The notes: generated from the sequence alone by a model not told the origin. Positions 45,340 through 54,562 are shown, counted from the first letter of the stretch. The stretch: DNA of 64,000 nt from Bacillus sp. NTK034 (GCF_017303275.1 NZ_JAFKOJ010000003.1:310001-374000), one strand, 5' to 3'. Program-made: numbers and translations.

Positions 45340-46134
45340 ATGAATCTGGCACTGGACCATCTCGTCCACTTTATTAAAGCTGATCCATCTGAAGCAGCGG
45401 CGAGGTGGAGGAACGAGGGATATAAAGCAGTATTGGGAGGAAGCCATGAAAACTGGGGGACATATAACAGCCTTTTATATATCGGACAGTCATACATTGA
45501 ATTTCTATCAATTGAAAAAAATCATATTGCCGCTGATGCTGAAAATCCGCTCATTAACCAGCTGACAGATGAACTCCCTTTAGGGGATGGCCTCGGGCAG
45601 CTTTGCTTCCGAACCAGTAATATTGAAGACCTAAGAATTGAATTAAAGAAAAAGGGCTTTGAGACCCTTCCGATTTTTAAAGGAAGCAGAAAGAGGCAGG
45701 ATGGCAGCATGCTTTCATGGAAGATGCTGTTCTTTAAAGAAAATCCCGATTATAAATATCCTTTCTTTATTGACTGGGGCGTGGAAGACGATAGAAGATT
45801 TGAAGAACTGAGACATCTTGGCTTTATTGATGAAAACCTTGAAAATAAAAAAATCGAAGCAGTATTTATTGCCTCCAATGACTGTGAAAAGTCTGCGGAG
45901 TCCTGGAAGGCTATTATGCCAAATTCCATGGGTGATGTATACATAAGCAACGATGGAAAAGAGAAGAGAGCATCCATTGAAATTGGATCAGCTAATATCA
46001 CCTTTTGCCAGCCATTGCAGAATGAAGGAAAGGCTATTGAAGTCCTGAAAAAAAGGGGGGAGAAGCCCTTTGCTGCCCAGTTCTCTCCTGGTCTTGAAAA
46101 AGAAATAAATCTATTTGAAACTGTTTATTTTTAA
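45340..46134 (+). CDS. VOC-family (glyoxalase-like) protein
   Basis: This 264-residue protein starts MNLALDHLVHFIKADP with a His typical of the first metal ligand of vicinal oxygen chelate proteins. It continues with SYIEFLSIE and a second half near FFIDWGVEDD, indicating two paired beta-alpha-beta modules of the Glyoxalase_3 type. The substrate is unknown. AAAGGAGG precedes the ATG. Monocistronic. Confidence 0.85.
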   Translation: MNLALDHLVHFIKADPSEAAARWRNEGYKAVLGGSHENWGTYNSLLYIGQSYIEFLSIEKNHIAADAENPLINQLTDELPLGDGLGQLCFRTSNIEDLRIELKKKGFETLPIFKGSRKRQDGSMLSWKMLFFKENPDYKYPFFIDWGVEDDRRFEELRHLGFIDENLENKKIEAVFIASNDCEKSAESWKAIMPNSMGDVYISNDGKEKRASIEIGSANITFCQPLQNEGKAIEVLKKRGEKPFAAQFSPGLEKEINLFETVYF

Positions 46135-46167
46135 ATGGGACGGAACTATTTTAGTTTAAACATAAGG

Positions 46168-46198
46168 AAGCTGCTCTTATAACAAGGGGCGGCTTTTT
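46168..46198 (+). terminator. Terminator after the VOC gene
   Basis: AAGCTGCTCT pairs with GGGGCGGCTT through several G-U pairs, then TTTT. Confidence 0.65.
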
Positions 46199-46394
46199 AC
46201 TATTAAAGAATACAAATTTGATAAATTAAGAGATATGAAATTGCAGCCGGAAAAATTTATAAGTTATTAATATATGAAAATATTGAATATTCAGCAATAT
46301 ATGATAACATAAAATGAAAGCGTTTTATATATCAGCATCTTAGAGAACTCTTCACACATTAATTAGATCATCATATACCAAGGAGGATTTCTGG

Positions 46395-48047
46395 ATGACG
46401 GAATTATTGAATCTAACAGTAGGGAAGCTCCTGGAGGAGAAAGCCGGTCTTCACCCGAATCATGAAGCTGTAGTTTACGCAGATCGCGGGCTCCGAATGA
46501 GTTATAAGGAGTTTAATGGATACTGCAGGCTTGCTGCCAAAGGGTTTATGAAGCTGGGTCTTGAAAAAGGAGAGCATATTGCCGCATGGTCAACCAATAC
46601 GCCAGAATGGCTTACATGCCAGTTCTCAACAGGCAAAATGGGTGCTGTCCTTGTAACAGTTAATACAAACTATCAAGCTGCCGAGCTTGAATACCTATTA
46701 AAGCAATCTGACAGTACAACTATTGTTCTAATGGAAAAGTTCAGAGAAACCTCCTACATAGAAATGCTATACAGTATTGTTCCGGAACTAAAGAATTCTG
46801 AGCCGGGACAGCTGAAAAGCAAAAGACTTCCTTTTTTAAAAAATGTTATCGTGATGGGAGAAAAACGCTTTCCCGGGACTTACAGCTGGGAAGATATTAT
46901 CAGGATGGGCGAATCAGTTACAGACGCAGAACTCAATGAGCGTATGGAGAGCCTGGACCCGGATGATGCCATCAATATGCAATATACATCAGGGACGACA
47001 GGGTTTCCAAAAGGGGTTATGCTAGCCCATAACAACATTGTTAACAATGGCTATAATATTGCTAATTGCATGCGTTTAACAAAAGATGACCGTTTATGTA
47101 TTCCTGTTCCGTTTTTCCATTGCTTCGGGTGCGTGCTGGGGACGATGGCATGCATATCCGTCGGCGCAACCATTGTGCCTGTGCAGGAGTTCAGTCCTAA
47201 AGCTGTTCTGCAGACGGTCCAGGATGAAAAATGTACAGGCCTGCATGGGGTGCCGACAATGTTTATTGCAGAGCTGAATGATCCTGACTTCTCAAAGTAT
47301 GATCTATCGGCTCTCCGTACTGGCATAATGGCTGGCTCCAATTGTCCTATTGAAGTCATGAAAGGCGTTATTGAAAGGATGGGCGTGAGCGAAATAACCA
47401 TTGCCTATGGTCAAACAGAGTCCTCTCCCGTCATAACGCAGACTCGAACGGATGATCTGATTGAGCTCAGAGTGGAATCAGTCGGAAGAGCACTGCCGAA
47501 TGTGGAAGTGAAAATTGTGGAACCAGGCACCAATAAAGAAGTACCATTTGGAGAACAAGGGGAATTGTGTACAAGAGGCTATCATGTCATGAAGGGATAT
47601 TATAAAAATCCTGATGCTACAAAAGAAGCCATTGATGAAGATGGCTGGCTGCATACAGGTGATCTCGCTGTTATGGATGAGAACGGGTACTGCAAAATCA
47701 CTGGAAGACTAAAGGATATGATCATTCGCGGGGGAGAGAATATATATCCCCGCGAAATTGAAGAATTTCTTTATACGCATCCAGCGATTCTGGACGTTCA
47801 GGTGGTTGGAGTTCCAGATGCCGTCTATGGGGAGGAAGTGGTCGCCTGGATAATCGTAAAAGAAGGCTCTGAATTAACACCAGACGAACTTCGCGAATAC
47901 TGCAAAGGGAAAATTTCACGCCATAAAATCCCTCGCTATATAGAATTTACAAAGGAGTATCCAATGACGGCTTCTGGTAAAATCCAGAAATTCAGACTCC
48001 GTGAAAAGGCTAAAGAAGTCGTTGAAAAAGCAAATACATTGAAATAA
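46395..48047 (+). CDS. yngI: Acyl-CoA synthetase, AMP-forming, YngI-type
   Basis: This 550-residue adenylating enzyme activates fatty or organic acids to CoA thioesters. The AMP-binding P-loop YTSGTTGFPKG is near residue 199, the YGQTESSPV motif near 338, and the hinge and C-terminal lysine region reads ITGRLKDMIIRGGENIYP, then MTASGKIQKF. Length and sequence match B. subtilis YngI. AAGGAGG lies before ATG 46395. Here it stands alone, without the leucine-degradation genes that surround yngI in B. subtilis. Chain-length preference cannot be read from sequence. Confidence 0.9.
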   Translation: MTELLNLTVGKLLEEKAGLHPNHEAVVYADRGLRMSYKEFNGYCRLAAKGFMKLGLEKGEHIAAWSTNTPEWLTCQFSTGKMGAVLVTVNTNYQAAELEYLLKQSDSTTIVLMEKFRETSYIEMLYSIVPELKNSEPGQLKSKRLPFLKNVIVMGEKRFPGTYSWEDIIRMGESVTDAELNERMESLDPDDAINMQYTSGTTGFPKGVMLAHNNIVNNGYNIANCMRLTKDDRLCIPVPFFHCFGCVLGTMACISVGATIVPVQEFSPKAVLQTVQDEKCTGLHGVPTMFIAELNDPDFSKYDLSALRTGIMAGSNCPIEVMKGVIERMGVSEITIAYGQTESSPVITQTRTDDLIELRVESVGRALPNVEVKIVEPGTNKEVPFGEQGELCTRGYHVMKGYYKNPDATKEAIDEDGWLHTGDLAVMDENGYCKITGRLKDMIIRGGENIYPREIEEFLYTHPAILDVQVVGVPDAVYGEEVVAWIIVKEGSELTPDELREYCKGKISRHKIPRYIEFTKEYPMTASGKIQKFRLREKAKEVVEKANTLK

Positions 48048-48055
48048 AGTACATT

Positions 48056-48088
48056 TAACCTGTTGGGACTATTCCAGCAGGTTTTTTT
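48056..48088 (+). terminator. Terminator after the acyl-CoA synthetase gene
   Basis: AACCTGTTGGGA pairs with TCCAGCAGGTT with minor mismatch and seven Ts follow. Confidence 0.85.
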
Positions 48089-48120
48089 ATGTAATAAGAT
48101 GTATAGATTCTGAAGCTAGA

Positions 48121-48142
48121 TAACTGTCCAGCTCCAGGCGCC
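48121..48142 (-). repeat. Inverted fragment of the composite intergenic repeat
   Basis: AACTGTCCAGCTCCAGGCGCC is the reverse complement, with one extra G, of the right end of the repeat at 61241-61263. The following sequence to about 48190 is GC-richer than its surroundings and contains GGCGCC-based dyads. The rest of 48190-48308 shows nothing identifiable. Confidence 0.6.
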
Positions 48143-48308
48143 TTCGGCTCTCGGGTATAAGCCAATAGGCGGGCGCCTTCCGCTTTCCTAAAGAACTCCT
48201 CATTCCTTCATTCATAAGTCTTAATAAATCTCAATCCCATTGCCAATGTTTTTACTGCGTAAAGTATTTAAAATGAGATTAAAGATAAATTGAAGGGAGA
48301 GATAGAAG

Positions 48309-48467
48309 ATGTACGAGGAAATTTATGTCATTGAAGTTTTGAATAATGCTAAGCGGAAGGAATTTGCTGAACTTAACCAAATTAATCCGTTCCAGGAAAA
48401 TACGAAGGAAAAATTTTTCTGCAAGCTTCCTTTAGTAAAGAAGTTCACAGTATGCCAATGCAGCTAG
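48309..48467 (+). CDS. Hypothetical 52-residue protein with C-terminal CQC
   Basis: GGGAGAGA precedes ATG 48309. The product begins MYEEIYVIEVLNNAK and ends KKFTVCQCS, with three cysteines in the last third. No signal peptide. A terminator follows directly, so it is probably a real single gene; family unknown. Confidence 0.6.
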   Translation: MYEEIYVIEVLNNAKRKEFAELNQINPFQENTKEKFFCKLPLVKKFTVCQCS

Positions 48468-48497
48468 GACGGAGATTACTATCCGTCTTATTTTTTT
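48468..48497 (+). terminator. Terminator after the CQC peptide gene
   Basis: GACGGA pairs with TCCGTC around eight bases, then TTATTTTTTT. Confidence 0.85.
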
Positions 48498-48563
48498 GAA
48501 AAGAATCTTCAGAAAATGGTAGTATAATAAACAAAAGAGAAGAATAAGGGGGAGCAAGCACTA

Positions 48564-49433
48564 ATGACAACACAAAAGCTGTTTGTTTATGGAACCTTAA
48601 GAAAACATGAGTCAAATCACTTCGTTTTAAAAGGCAGTACCTGCATTGCCGAGCAGGCATGGGTATATGGGGAGTTATTTGATACAGGACTTGGCTATCC
48701 CTCTATGAAATCATCACTTGACCAAAAAGTGTATGGAGAGCTTTATGAAGTGCATTTAGATCATTTCACTGACCTGGATGAACTTGAGGATTATATCCCG
48801 GGCAGAAAAGATAATTTATATGACCGTGTGGAACAGACTGTACATACTGATACCGGAGAAGTAAATGCACTAGTATATGTCTCCTGCCGGGATGATCTTT
48901 TAGCCGAACCCATTCTACATGGAGATTGGAAGCTTTATCGCTTAATGAAGGAAAAGCCCGAAAAGACGTTTTATTTTGCTTACGGTTCCTGCATGGATGA
49001 TGAGCGGTTTTGCGTGGCAAAAATAGATCACCACTTCAAAACCATAGTCGGCGGGGGAACGCTGGCAGGTTACTCGATGCAATACCTATTTTCCAGGGAG
49101 GATGGAGGAAGGGCAGACATTATCGAAAATGGCGGCGTCACGGAAGGAGTTCTATATGAACTTCCTTATGAAGCAGTAGAATACCTGTTTCATAGAGAAG
49201 GTTTTTATGGACAATGGTATCGTCCTGCCTTTGTGAATGTCAAAGTTGGAGATAAGTTTTTTGGAGATGTCCTGACTTTTCATGTCTACAATAAAAAGGG
49301 GGAGCTGCCCCCGCCTGACCATTACGCGCTTGAAATTCTCCGGGGAGCAAGAGGCAGAGTAAGTGACGATTATTACAGAAAGCTTGAACAGCAGCTGGAA
49401 AAACTGGGTGTTCAAATTAGATTGGATGCTTAG
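48564..49433 (+). CDS. ykqA: Tandem gamma-glutamylcyclotransferase-fold protein, YkqA-like
   Basis: This 289-residue protein joins two GGCT-fold domains. Domain one opens with LFVYGTLRKHES (residue 6 on), the AIG2/GGACT type, and domain two with FYFAYGSCMDDERF (about residue 137). The layout equals B. subtilis YkqA. Such enzymes release 5-oxoproline from gamma-glutamyl compounds, but the substrate of YkqA proteins is not known. GGGGGAGC precedes ATG 48564. Confidence 0.87.
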   Translation: MTTQKLFVYGTLRKHESNHFVLKGSTCIAEQAWVYGELFDTGLGYPSMKSSLDQKVYGELYEVHLDHFTDLDELEDYIPGRKDNLYDRVEQTVHTDTGEVNALVYVSCRDDLLAEPILHGDWKLYRLMKEKPEKTFYFAYGSCMDDERFCVAKIDHHFKTIVGGGTLAGYSMQYLFSREDGGRADIIENGGVTEGVLYELPYEAVEYLFHREGFYGQWYRPAFVNVKVGDKFFGDVLTFHVYNKKGELPPPDHYALEILRGARGRVSDDYYRKLEQQLEKLGVQIRLDA

Positions 49434-49583
49434 TACTAGCCCATATTGATTTTTCTCTGTGCTGACCAGTTTTCATCTATTGAAATTTGCTAAAATAGCG
49501 CAAAATTTTTATTTGGTGGTTTGAAACAGGCTAAGCGGGTGGTATATTACCTTTGCCATCATCTTAGAAAGAAGGTCATCAAA

Positions 49584-49826
49584 ATGAAAATTTTAGCAGA
49601 TAATGGCTTTTATGAAGTGGAATATGATAACGAACATTATGATCATTTAGAGTTTGTACGAATAGACCAAATCTGTGAAATTAATTATATAACAATGAAA
49701 AACACGCTAACCGGAGAAGTGTATACATTTGAGGCGGATAAAATCAGCCGATTCCGGAAATTTATGAAATTAATGCCAGCAGTTAATGAGAATCCAGTTG
49801 CAGACAACAGTTCGTATTCTTTATAA
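49584..49826 (+). CDS. Hypothetical 80-residue protein
   Basis: ATG 49584 follows GAAGGTC; the longer frame from 49521 has no ribosome site. The product begins MKILADNGFYEVEYDN and is acidic then basic, with no membrane segment. It is followed by another small soluble protein gene 48 bases later, and both end at the terminator at 50089. Confidence 0.7.
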   Translation: MKILADNGFYEVEYDNEHYDHLEFVRIDQICEINYITMKNTLTGEVYTFEADKISRFRKFMKLMPAVNENPVADNSSYSL

Positions 49827-49874
49827 TAAAAACTAATCATAGTAAGTAATGCAGATTATGAAGGAGTGGCAATT

Positions 49875-50078
49875 ATGATTCATTTAAAATGGCATGAACG
49901 AGAAACATTGAAAAAAGTAAAATGCGTGCATACAGATGCAGCAAAATACATTGTAAACCGGGCTTTGACAGCAGGGAATACCTATGATGTAAAAAATGAA
50001 ACTGAAGAATTCTATTTCATCACAGACAATTCCGGAAAAGTAAGCGGATTTTATAAAGATTATTTCCATGATGCTTAA
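49875..50078 (+). CDS. Small conserved protein, probably DUF6501 family
   Basis: ATG 49875 follows AAGGAGTGG. The 67-residue product (MIHLKWHERETLKKVKCVH at the start, later NETEEFYFITDNSGKVSGFY) resembles the small Bacillus proteins grouped as DUF6501, probably a short beta barrel. I recall the family from its sequence pattern and am only moderately sure. Function unknown. Confidence 0.68.
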   Translation: MIHLKWHERETLKKVKCVHTDAAKYIVNRALTAGNTYDVKNETEEFYFITDNSGKVSGFYKDYFHDA

Positions 50079-50088
50079 TCCAAAGAAG

Positions 50089-50119
50089 AAAACGGCCTGT
50101 TAAAATGGGCCGTTTTTAA
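50089..50119. terminator. Terminator between the small gene and yhcN
   Basis: AAAACGGCC pairs with GGCCGTTTT, followed by a T on the forward strand and with an A/T run on both flanks. Confidence 0.88.
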
Positions 50120-50126
50120 TATTCCT

Positions 50127-50681
50127 TTACCTTTGTGTAGGAAAAATTCTCCTGACTGTTTCTGTAAATTCATCAAAAAATCCTTCAATTGGCTGACCGG
50201 CTTGAATGTCCTCAGTATATCCAGTCATTCGATCATAAAAGTCGGGGTTAACAGAAACATATACATTATCAATGTCCTGATCGACTGCTTTAACCTGATC
50301 GGAAATCTTTTTCTCGACATCCTTAGTCAATTCCCCATTTCCATCATTCAAGCGTGCGGCAACATATGCATTATTGTCTGTCACAATTACATTCGCAGAC
50401 TCAACCTCTGGAATAGAGGTAATTTTATCGGCAGCTTTATCAGCAACCTTCATTCGAGGGGATTCATTTCGATTCTCATTGTTTGTTCCCGTGCGGGTAA
50501 GATCAATCCCGGGTTCAGTGGTGCGTCCATTTTCGCCATAATTGCTGTTGTTCACTTTTGTAGGCTCTGTCAAGTCTCTGTTTCTTTGAGCTGTTTCATT
50601 CATATCCGCGTCATTCATGCCGCAGCCTGCAAGTAATGCAGCTGACAATGCCCCTGCCATTAATAATTTACCTTTGATCAT
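50127..50681 (-). CDS. yhcN: YhcN/YlaJ-family sporulation lipoprotein
   Basis: This 184-residue lipoprotein has a lipobox (LLAGC, Cys20). An Asn/Thr/Arg-rich linker up to about residue 75 leads to a YhcN domain with VADKAADKITSIPEV and ANVIVTDNNAYVAARL. YhcN proteins lie in the spore inner membrane and affect germination or outgrowth. AAGGAGG lies before ATG 50681. It is followed upstream by yidC in the same direction but separated by a terminator. Confidence 0.88.
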   Translation of the reverse strand: MIKGKLLMAGALSAALLAGCGMNDADMNETAQRNRDLTEPTKVNNSNYGENGRTTEPGIDLTRTGTNNENRNESPRMKVADKAADKITSIPEVESANVIVTDNNAYVAARLNDGNGELTKDVEKKISDQVKAVDQDIDNVYVSVNPDFYDRMTGYTEDIQAGQPIEGFFDEFTETVRRIFPTQR

Positions 50682-50760
50682 TCACTTTCCTCCTTCCGTT
50701 TTTCCCTCTTATCTTTCCAATAATAGGTGAGGTTATTCAGATTTCTTTTATAAAATAGAC

Positions 50761-50789
50761 AAAAAAGGAGCAGGCATTAAGCCCGCTCC
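50761..50789 (-). terminator. Terminator after yidC
   Basis: On the reverse strand GGAGCGGGC pairs with GCCTGCTCC (one G-U) and six Ts follow. Confidence 0.88.
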
Positions 50790-50797
50790 CCATGTAA

Positions 50798-51586
50798 TTA
50801 TGATTCTGACATGAACTGCATAGTATCAGGTTTATTTTTCGTATACAATCTTCTGCCAAGCCATGATTGAAAAACTAAAAATAATCCGCCCGCAGTCCAA
50901 TATAGCGGCAAAGCGGCAGGTGCATTTAAAGAAACAAGCATAATCATTACAGGAGACAAAAGACCAATCAATTTCATTTGCTTTGGCGTTTGCGCAGTCA
51001 TATTCGTTAGAGTGAACCGGTACTGAAGATAGTACACAATTCCTGCAATGATTGTGATCCAAATATCAGAATGACCAAGATCGAACCAGAGAAATGAATG
51101 TGCAGCTATTTCCTGATTCCCTCTTATGGCATAATAGAACCCCATCAGAATGGGCATTTGAATAAAGATTGGCAGACATCCCGCTGCATTCAAAGGATTT
51201 ACTCCGTGAGATTGATACAAACCGAACATTTCCTGCTGCAGCTTTTGCTGCTCCTGTGGTTTTTTCGCTATTTTCAGCTTTTGCTGAATTTTTTCAAGTT
51301 CAGGTTTTAACTTATCCATTTTTTCTTTCATTTCGCTTTGATTTTTATATTGTTTCAGCATTAAGGGCATTAATATCAGCCTAATCATTATGGTAATGAA
51401 GATAATGGCCAGGCCGAAATTACCATGAAAGAAAACGGCTGTTCCATGTATTGCCAAAGCAAAGGAATCGACAAAATAATGATGGAAAAAACCTGTTCCT
51501 TGTCCGCCTTGAGCCTGACAGGCAGATAAGAATATTGGCAGTACAGTAATCATGGTAATGGCTAATAACAGTTTAATTTTTCTCAT
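50798..51586 (-). CDS. yidC: Membrane protein insertase YidC, lipoprotein type
   Basis: This 262-residue Oxa1/YidC-family insertase helps proteins enter the membrane. It has a lipobox (LSAC) and five membrane helices. The cytoplasmic charged loop between the first two contains EKMDKLKPELEKIQQKLK, and the groove Arg lies in ITIMIRLILM. ATG 51586 follows GGGAGG; the codon at 51595 is too close to it. There is no rnpA or jag beside it, so this is probably the second paralogue (YqjG-like) rather than SpoIIIJ. Confidence 0.9.
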   Translation of the reverse strand: MRKIKLLLAITMITVLPIFLSACQAQGGQGTGFFHHYFVDSFALAIHGTAVFFHGNFGLAIIFITIMIRLILMPLMLKQYKNQSEMKEKMDKLKPELEKIQQKLKIAKKPQEQQKLQQEMFGLYQSHGVNPLNAAGCLPIFIQMPILMGFYYAIRGNQEIAAHSFLWFDLGHSDIWITIIAGIVYYLQYRFTLTNMTAQTPKQMKLIGLLSPVMIMLVSLNAPAALPLYWTAGGLFLVFQSWLGRRLYTKNKPDTMQFMSES

Positions 51587-51615
51587 ACAGGTCAAACCTC
51601 CCGCTATTTTTTTCT

Positions 51616-51897
51616 TTAAATAGGGGAGAGACCTTCAGGCTCATCACTATCTTGGCCTTTTTTTAGAATAAGTTTTGCTATCCAGGACTGAATTGAATCG
51701 CAAATAAAGCCCCGAACCATGTAAAAACCTGGAAGGCTTTCAAATTGTCTTTTTTCGTTCTCAATATATCTGGTATTGCATAAAGTCGGCTCTATTTTCC
51801 AAATGATTAACAGCTTTGCTGCTAAACCAATAATATATGTTAAATAAAGAGTATATTCTGATGAAATAAAAGACGATTCAGTTAATATTTCAAAGAT
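51616..51897 (-). pseudogene. Open frame of 93 codons with ATC at the start position
   Basis: The frame runs from 51897 to TAA 51616-51618 and contains no ATG, GTG or TTG in its first 59 codons. A strong site GAGGTGA (51904-51910, reverse strand) lies six bases before ATC at 51895-51897, just where an ATG should be. The encoded sequence has a membrane-like helix (LYLTYIIGLAAKLLIIW) and a later FESLPGFYMVRGF. The simplest reading is a start codon lost by one G-to-C change; use of ATC or a frame with no role are alternatives. It lies 29 bp ahead of yidC in the same direction. Confidence 0.45.
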
Positions 51898-52119
51898 ATT
51901 ATTTCACCTCTATTCACAGATTTAAGTATAATTGAATGCTGCATTGAAAACAATTGCAGATATGACCAATTGCAAAAAGTTATCGTTTGTCCCATTCTAT
52001 TGTATCTATGCAGGAATATAATAGGAGAAGGTATATATTGTCCGCTTTAGTATGCTACACTCTATCAGGGAGATTAAATAATCATTATCTCTAGTTCACT
52101 ACATGAATGGTGGGGTATT

Positions 52120-53055
52120 TTGTCTTTGTTAAAACAAAAAACAATTATAACGCTTGCCAAACTCCTCGTACCCTTATTCATTTTGCTGTTTGTCATGATG
52201 GAAGCAAAAGGGATATTCAATGATTTTAATTGGGCTCTCCTTGAGCTTTATGTTGACCGGCTAACCTTCCGAAGACTATTTTTTATCCTTTTATTGGGAC
52301 TGGCTGCACTTTTTCCAATGTATTTCTATGATGAAATACTCCAAAGGCTTTTCAGGATTAAAGTGCCTAGAAAAAAGCTATTATTTTATTCTTTATCTGC
52401 CAACGCATTCTCTAACTTTATCGGATTTGGAGGTGTGGCCGGAGCAACACTAAGGTCCTATTTTTATAAGGATTACTTGACTGGCAATACTCCGTATATC
52501 AAAATTATTGCCAAGCTGTCGCTTTTTTACCTCACCGGCTTGTCCATATTGTCATGGATGGTCCTTTTTACAGATTTACGTTTATACGATGATGTTAAAC
52601 TTATAAAGATTGCCGTTTGGGCCGTTGCGGCATATACACCTCTGCTGCTTGGCGTTTACATTTTTAAGGCGTCTTTTTGGAATATGAAACACATCAAAAA
52701 AGGATTTGCAGGAGAATTGCTGGCTGTTTCTTTATCGGAGTGGCTATTTATTATTATATGCATCTGGGGAATTGCCCGGGCCCTGGAAGTATCGATTTCA
52801 TTTTTTGTGCTGTTTCCCATTGTCATCATTTCAGCTTGCGCTGGCATTGCGAGTATGATCCCTGGAGGCATTGGTTCCTTTGATTTTGTATTTTTGATCG
52901 GACTGGAATCACAGGGTGTTCCCACCGAATTGGGGCTGTTGATTCTCATGTTTTATCGTCTCAGCTATTATGTAGTTCCTGTGTTTATTGGCACTCCGTT
53001 TGTCATGAGCCAGTTCTGGAATACCGGAATGCCTAAAAACAGCTTCAAATTATAA
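52120..53055 (+). CDS. Lysylphosphatidylglycerol synthase TM-region (flippase-like) protein
   Basis: This 311-residue integral membrane protein has about eight helices and matches the LPG_synthase_TM (UPF0104) domain of MprF. The conserved pieces are NAFSNFIGFGGVAGATLRSY and IASMIPGGIGSFDFVFL. The cytoplasmic synthase domain of MprF is absent, so it cannot make lysyl lipid on its own; a lipid-translocating role is inferred. The start is TTG 52120 behind GGTGGGG. Monocistronic. Confidence 0.87.
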   Translation: MSLLKQKTIITLAKLLVPLFILLFVMMEAKGIFNDFNWALLELYVDRLTFRRLFFILLLGLAALFPMYFYDEILQRLFRIKVPRKKLLFYSLSANAFSNFIGFGGVAGATLRSYFYKDYLTGNTPYIKIIAKLSLFYLTGLSILSWMVLFTDLRLYDDVKLIKIAVWAVAAYTPLLLGVYIFKASFWNMKHIKKGFAGELLAVSLSEWLFIIICIWGIARALEVSISFFVLFPIVIISACAGIASMIPGGIGSFDFVFLIGLESQGVPTELGLLILMFYRLSYYVVPVFIGTPFVMSQFWNTGMPKNSFKL

Positions 53056-53084
53056 AAGAGCCGTTGCGGGCTCTTTATTTTTTA
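53055..53084. terminator. Terminator between convergent genes
   Basis: AAAGAGCC pairs with GGCTCTTT around a six-base loop, with ATTTTTTAT beyond. Confidence 0.85.
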
Positions 53085-53087
53085 TAT

Positions 53088-54149
53088 TTACCAAAGAACA
53101 TCCAGAATGTCCTTGTTGAATAAATTTGTATCTATATTGCACTCCTCCGCATCAATTCCATACTGCCAGCCTGCAATCAAGGAATTTGCAGGAGCTTCAG
53201 GTTTATATCCAGGTGCCTGTTTCTGCTCAGTGATTCCTATATTTGGCGCAGCAGTCCATATGAATGTGTTTTCAAGTATGGAAGAATTTTCAGCTGCAGC
53301 TTCACTGAAAGATTTAGTCAGGGCCTGTTCCTTATCAAAAATCCCGTATATGCCGGGATGATAGGGTGACTCCTCCATTGCTTGATACCAGCCTTCAATA
53401 AAGGAAGAATCAACAGGATAATTTGGCTCAATATCCGCAAAAATCGCTACTCCCTCCGGTATCCCCAGCTCCTGTGCCAATTGAACAGCTGCTTTTGCCT
53501 CACTCTGTCCATTTTCAAGGCCTGTTGCATCATTAAATCGATTCCAAATCACGAGTAATTTAATATTATTGTCTTGCAGAAGTTTGGCCTCTTGTGGTGT
53601 AATGCCTGCTGATACACCTTCCTTTTCACCTAAATAGCGTCCCCAGACTTTAGGAGATCCGAAATTCTCCCGTACGCATGAAAGCAAGTCGCTTGTGGTG
53701 AGACTTGCAGAGTCTACACCCCAAACGACTTCATCATCCTCAGACTTGCCATCCTGTTCATTTTTCGCACCTTTATCGCTGCCGCTGTTTTCATTTTCAT
53801 TTCCTGTTTGACCGGAGTCCTGATTTTTATCAGCTTTATTTTTGATTGTATTTGTTACATTAACGTCTACATTTACCTCAATGTCATTCGTAACATTATT
53901 ATCAATTTGGCTATCTTCACCATTATTCAAATCGTTGTCGATTGAGTTATTAACATTAGCTTTATTTCCTTTTATATTATTTTTTACTTGATTGCTGATA
54001 TCACTGTCATTGCTTTTGCTTTGGCCATCTGGAATGGTCTTGGTTATTGGCGTGTCATCCTTTGAATCCATTAGGGAGAAAGCAAAGAGCGAAATCATTA
54101 CGGCAAAAAATGCGGTCACAACGAAAGGCAAAAGGTCCCGTCTTTCCAT
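53088..54149 (-). CDS. DUF1906 glycoside-hydrolase-like protein with Asn-rich linker
   Basis: This 353-residue protein has an N-terminal anchor helix (about 8-27). An extremely Asn/Asp/Val-rich stretch (about 45-110, such as NNVTNDIEVNVDVNVTN) leads to a C-terminal DUF1906 domain (about 143-353) starting WGVDSASLTT. The domain is a TIM barrel related to Rv2525c and lysozyme-like hydrolases; a glycan-cleaving role on the cell wall is inferred. The acidic pair AIFADIEPNY fits an active site. AAGGAGG lies before ATG 54149. Confidence 0.88.
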   Translation of the reverse strand: MERRDLLPFVVTAFFAVMISLFAFSLMDSKDDTPITKTIPDGQSKSNDSDISNQVKNNIKGNKANVNNSIDNDLNNGEDSQIDNNVTNDIEVNVDVNVTNTIKNKADKNQDSGQTGNENENSGSDKGAKNEQDGKSEDDEVVWGVDSASLTTSDLLSCVRENFGSPKVWGRYLGEKEGVSAGITPQEAKLLQDNNIKLLVIWNRFNDATGLENGQSEAKAAVQLAQELGIPEGVAIFADIEPNYPVDSSFIEGWYQAMEESPYHPGIYGIFDKEQALTKSFSEAAAENSSILENTFIWTAAPNIGITEQKQAPGYKPEAPANSLIAGWQYGIDAEECNIDTNLFNKDILDVLW

Positions 54150-54562
54150 AGCTCACAGCCCTCCTTGTCAGTTCATGACATCCTATGCGGAGGGCAGAAA
54201 GTTGGTGATTGCCCTAATCGGGAAATGCAGTCCGACAGTCCGAGGGAATATTCCTGCTTCATATTTCAAAATAACATTTCAGCGAGCGACACTCGGGAAA
54301 TAATTTCAAAGTGTTATAACAGGATAATATCACTGTTCAATATAACGAACAACTGAAGAAGAATGTGTAAAAAAATCCTTAACGGGTAAATAACTGTATG
54401 GCTTGAGGCTGAAAAATTTGATTAAGGCGAGAAACTTCACTACTATTAAAATAATAGCCAATTTTTCATCTATTTAAGATGATAAAATATTGAATGGGGG
54501 ATAATAGCAGATAGCAGATTTTTAATAGGAATTGTTATATTTGTCACAGGAGGTTTAAGATA
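54150..54562. other. Intergenic region upstream of pncB
   Basis: This 413-bp AT-rich stretch holds the divergent promoters of the DUF1906 gene and pncB. I see no good small open frame with a ribosome site, no repeat and no riboswitch signature. Confidence 0.5.
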
